Part shown: positions 5,525 through 7,342 of the stretch, piece after piece
How the letters are laid out: each line of letters begins with the position of its first letter
Numbering within the stretch: position 1 is the first letter of the stretch
Assembly (NCBI GenBank): GCA_014728565.1
Contig: WJLK01000023.1
Span: 1 to 7,342 of the forward strand
Direction of reading: 5' to 3'
Length of the DNA: 7,342 nucleotides
Source of the DNA: Candidatus Pacearchaeota archaeon
GTDB taxonomy: Archaea; Nanobdellota; Nanobdellia; Pacearchaeales; GW2011-AR1
Program-made: the position numbers and the translations under genes
The notes under the pieces: generated by a model
Told to the model about the DNA's origin: nothing
Databases searched by the model: none
Seen by the model: only the letters and a program-made list of their open reading frames with translations

Positions 5525-5532
5525 TTTATAAA
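5525..5532 (+). promoter_or_regulatory. TATA box of the 95-aa membrane-protein gene
   Basis: TTTATAAA begins 28 nt before ATG 5553, the standard leaderless spacing in this window. No ribosome-binding site is seen in the intervening AT-rich bases. Confidence 0.6.
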
Positions 5533-5552
5533 TCTAAAAATTAAAGAATAAT

Positions 5553-5840
5553 ATGACAGATGCTCCTAGACCAAGAGTATACGAAGAACCTGAAACTAGT
5601 CAAACTCAGGAAACAGGACCATCTACAAAATCCTACCTAACATGGGATTATTTAAAAAACTGGGCTTATCCTCTTATTTTAACAGGACTGGGATTTACAT
5701 TAGGAGGATTGTTTTTCTACCAGATGGGTGTTGAGGCAGGAAAAAAACAAGAGATACAAGAGCCACAGCAATTACAAGAAACATCCACTCATGATAATCC
5801 CTTACTTAAACAAAGCAGATTAGAAACACCAGAAGAATAA
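5553..5840 (+). CDS. Hypothetical single-pass membrane protein
   Basis: This is a 95-residue protein with one hydrophobic segment at about residues 38-60 (AYPLILTGLGFTLGGLFF and on). The segment is glycine-rich, with G45, G47, G51 and G52, and the G47/G51 pair forms a GxxxG-type helix-packing motif. Both flanks are hydrophilic and low-complexity: an N-terminal Pro/Glu/Thr/Gln-rich region (1-30) and a C-terminal Gln/Glu/Pro-rich region (64-95) that begins with two lysines. There is no cleavable signal peptide because the segment is internal, and no catalytic motif is visible. I do not recognise a family. It is transcribed divergently from ftsZ and convergently with taw3. A link to division or the envelope is possible from position alone but is not shown by the sequence. 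Coding status is supported by the TATA box, the ATG and the membrane segment. Confidence 0.7.
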   Translation: MTDAPRPRVYEEPETSQTQETGPSTKSYLTWDYLKNWAYPLILTGLGFTLGGLFFYQMGVEAGKKQEIQEPQQLQETSTHDNPLLKQSRLETPEE

Positions 5841-5903
5841 TCAACACCTCTAAAAACAATTGAAAGTTCTCAATACCTTCTAAATTTTAATCCTCAATAA
5901 ATA

Positions 5904-6458
5904 TTAAATAATCTCCTTTAATTTTTTTATTTTATTCCAGATCCTCTCAAGCTTGCTATTAGCTATTTTTACTATTAATTTTAAATAATAATCATCAACA
6001 AGTATTCTTTCCTGTTTTACAGGAAAACTCATGCTCTCTGTACTATGCAACTCAACCATGAATCTCTTCCTAGTTGACATGATGCCACTTCTCTTCCATC
6101 CTGCAAACTTAGCTTTATCAACAATATCCTGAGCATCCTCAAGACTTCTGCATGCAACATGAAGAATACATGAAGTCTGCTGAAACTCTATTAAATCTTT
6201 ATAATTTATTTCTTTAAGAGCTTTTTTTAGCTCTTTAAAACTTATCCTATTATGGGTCCTATACAAAAAGATATTCTCCTCTTTTTTATCTGAATATTTC
6301 ATCAAAATTATTCTTCCGGCACAACTACTTGTTGTATAATAATTCCTTTTTCTATTAATTTTATTGCATAAACTTCTAATCTTTAAATCCCAATTACCAA
6401 TATTTGACCTATCCTGCCTATCAAGTTGTTTTTTCTTTTCTAAATCAAACTTATCCAT
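5904..6458 (-). CDS. taw3: tRNA-Phe wybutosine-synthesizing methyltransferase Taw3/TYW3
   Basis: This 184-residue protein matches the TYW3 family, which N4-methylates the 7-aminocarboxypropyl-demethylwyosine intermediate at position 37 of tRNA-Phe, next to the anticodon, using S-adenosylmethionine. Family signatures are present in order. SSCAGRI is at 44-50 (the S-S-C-[SA]-G-R motif). An aromatic/His segment RTHNRI (67-72) stands where yeast and archaeal proteins have a W-x-x-H-x-x-[VI]-like strand. ILHVACRSLEDAQDIV is at 98-113, GWKRSGIM at 120-127 and MVELHSTESMSFPV at 134-147. A final helix, YYLKLIVKIANSKLERI, is at 157-173. The N-terminal FDLEKKKQLDR resembles the usual start of the family. 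The length is typical for archaea. The ATG lies 33 bases past the PGI/PMI stop, with its own TATA-like box in that gap. The other wybutosine genes (Trm5, Taw1, Taw2) are not in the window. Confidence 0.93.
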   Translation of the reverse strand: MDKFDLEKKKQLDRQDRSNIGNWDLKIRSLCNKINRKRNYYTTSSCAGRIILMKYSDKKEENIFLYRTHNRISFKELKKALKEINYKDLIEFQQTSCILHVACRSLEDAQDIVDKAKFAGWKRSGIMSTRKRFMVELHSTESMSFPVKQERILVDDYYLKLIVKIANSKLERIWNKIKKLKEII

Positions 6459-6480
6459 AATAAAACAAATCTTAGTTAAT

Positions 6481-6488
6481 TTTTATTA
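6481..6488 (-). promoter_or_regulatory. TATA-like box for taw3
   Basis: On the minus strand TAATAAAA (6488 to 6481) begins 30 nt before the taw3 ATG at 6458 and directly follows the stop codon of the upstream PGI/PMI gene. Independent leaderless transcription is therefore possible besides read-through. Confidence 0.45.
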
Positions 6489-6491
6489 TTT

Positions 6492-7342
6492 TCATCTCTT
6501 CAACTCATCAATTCTGTTATTAGTCCAGTAGTGAATTCCAGAAATTTCAGCCAGATAATAACTTGTCCACCATCCAAGATACATCCCATAGATTATCCTG
6601 GCTATTAGTGATTTTCCATGCAATCTTACTTTATGTGTATTAAACATTTTTGAAGCTTTTCTGCTTAGTTTATCCTCTCTATCATATAATAAAATCCTGA
6701 AAAAATGACTGTTAAAATGAATCTCAATCTCATTATGAAAAACTTCTGGATAAAAGTTTGCATGAGCAAAAGTCTTTGAATTTTCATTCAGCTCTTTTGT
6801 CCATCTCTTTCCAATACACCTTAAATTCTCACCACTGACGTAGATAACAGGAATTCTATGTCTTAACTCATGAGCTAACTCTCTTGATTTCTCTCTGATC
6901 TCTTTATCATGATTTTTAATAATTTTAAAACACTCCTGATAATTGATTTTTAATACATTTAAAACAGGAAATAACAAATAAGCTAAAGCTCCTCTTGGAA
7001 TATAATCCTCTGGAATAAGAATTTTTTTCTCTTTTAGATTTCCAAGTTTTCCACCTGAAGTTACTATTAATATCTTAGAAGTTTTTTTTCTGACCTGATT
7101 ATAAAGTTTAATTGTTTCTTTTGTATTTCCAGAATAACTAATCACTATGCAAAGAGTTTTCCTGTCAATGCAGTTAGGCAGTTCTTGCTTTGCAGTTAAA
7201 ACAGGAATTTTTAAATTCAGACATTTAACAATCTCACCAGGAATTTCACTTCCTCCAATACCGCAAAACACTATCTTATTATAATTCCCAAAATCCCTGT
7301 GTTTTCCTAACATAGAGGCATGCAACATATCCTCATAGAACC
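6492..7342 (-). CDS. Bifunctional phosphoglucose/phosphomannose isomerase (N-terminus beyond window)
   Basis: This is a two-SIS-domain sugar isomerase of the archaeal PGI/PMI family, which interconverts glucose-6-P or mannose-6-P with fructose-6-P. Residues below are counted from the ATG at 7328. The first SIS domain has GIGGSEIPGE (23-32) and the sugar-phosphate loop SYSGNTKET (64-72), followed by PRGALAYLLF (111-120). The second half has KELNENSK (178-185) and FHNEIEIH (197-204). E182, H198 and K277 keep exactly the 16- and 79-residue spacing recalled for the catalytic E203, H219 and K298 of the Pyrobaculum aerophilum enzyme. That offset (21) implies about 20 further N-terminal residues. 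The frame is indeed open from ATG 7328 to the window edge with residues F-Y-E-D before that Met, so the real start probably lies outside. The family normally serves the upper, gluconeogenic part of sugar metabolism. taw3 follows 33 bases downstream. Confidence 0.9.
   Translation of the reverse strand, partial: FYEDMLHASMLGKHRDFGNYNKIVFCGIGGSEIPGEIVKCLNLKIPVLTAKQELPNCIDRKTLCIVISYSGNTKETIKLYNQVRKKTSKILIVTSGGKLGNLKEKKILIPEDYIPRGALAYLLFPVLNVLKINYQECFKIIKNHDKEIREKSRELAHELRHRIPVIYVSGENLRCIGKRWTKELNENSKTFAHANFYPEVFHNEIEIHFNSHFFRILLYDREDKLSRKASKMFNTHKVRLHGKSLIARIIYGMYLGWWTSYYLAEISGIHYWTNNRIDELKR

Larger units (their letters stand above)
5259..5552. other. Divergent intergenic region between ftsZ and the 95-aa gene
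   Basis: About 290 bases hold, from left to right, the ftsZ leader and TATA box, a second TATA-like element at 5331-5340, two adjacent perfect stem-loops (5376-5396 and 5407-5432), about 90 bases of AT-rich DNA in which I see nothing, and the TATA box of the next gene (5525-5532). A 26-codon ATG frame (5359-5439) spans the two stem-loops. The octamer ACTCAATT occurs at 5405-5412 and again at 5454-5461. No long frame is present. Confidence 0.6.

Noticed and set aside
5841..5903. Possible terminator between the 95-aa gene and taw3
   Set aside because: No stable stem is visible, and the only T-tract is a T5 on the minus strand. This is too weak to annotate, although transcription must end somewhere near here.
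1..7342. CRISPR array, insertion sequence, defence system or toxin-antitoxin pair
   Set aside because: No regularly spaced repeats, transposase motifs, terminal inverted repeats or recognisable defence domains were found. The nitroreductase plus 53-aa gene pair was considered as a toxin-antitoxin-like unit, but neither protein resembles one.

Overview
The window looks like a low-GC (roughly one-third G+C) archaeal chromosome. The archaeal signs are initiation factor aIF1A, a DUF424-type protein, a Dim2/Pno1-like KH protein, the wybutosine enzyme Taw3, a P. aerophilum-type bifunctional PGI/PMI, a tRNA gene with no encoded CCA, and TATA-box promoters. Short proteins and tight packing would fit a DPANN-type genome, but that placement is only a guess from style. 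No mobile element, CRISPR array or phage gene is visible.

Layout, plus strand first. 3-215 is the 3' end of a DUF424 gene. 262-597 (aIF1A) and 599-1120 (KH protein) form a two-gene translation/ribosome-maturation operon with a 1-nt gap. tRNA-Asn(GTT) sits at 1154-1226. An orphan soluble protein (1272-1907) follows, then a 53-aa single-pass membrane protein (1945-2106), a nitroreductase-family flavoprotein (2118-2681) and a sodium:solute symporter (2769-4088). A convergent ftsZ on the minus strand (5258-4173) ends at a strong hairpin plus T-tract terminator. Between ftsZ and a plus-strand 95-aa single-pass membrane protein (5553-5840) is about 290 bases of divergent intergenic DNA. It contains a TATA box followed by two adjacent perfect stem-loops, a possible small RNA or micro-ORF. 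Two minus-strand genes close the window: taw3 (6458-5904) and a PGI/PMI gene (7328-6492) whose N-terminus runs off the right edge.

Expression logic. Nearly every gene or gene pair has a TATA-like octamer whose first base lies 28-32 nt before the start codon, the same spacing as the tRNA gene's TATA box to its mature 5' end. This predicts mostly leaderless mRNAs. It also decides several starts: ATG 2769 rather than TTG 2748 for the symporter, GTG 1272 for the orphan gene, and ATG 5258 rather than TTG 5291 for ftsZ. aIF1A and ftsZ have slightly longer spacing (38 and 41 nt), which suggests short leaders.

Most of the window is ordinary housekeeping. The parts worth a second look are the unrecognised orphan protein with a regularly spaced histidine row, the unlabelled 53-aa membrane protein, the paired stem-loops upstream of ftsZ, and an altered FtsZ signature loop (GGGTATG). 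I see no convincing evidence for a new multi-gene system.
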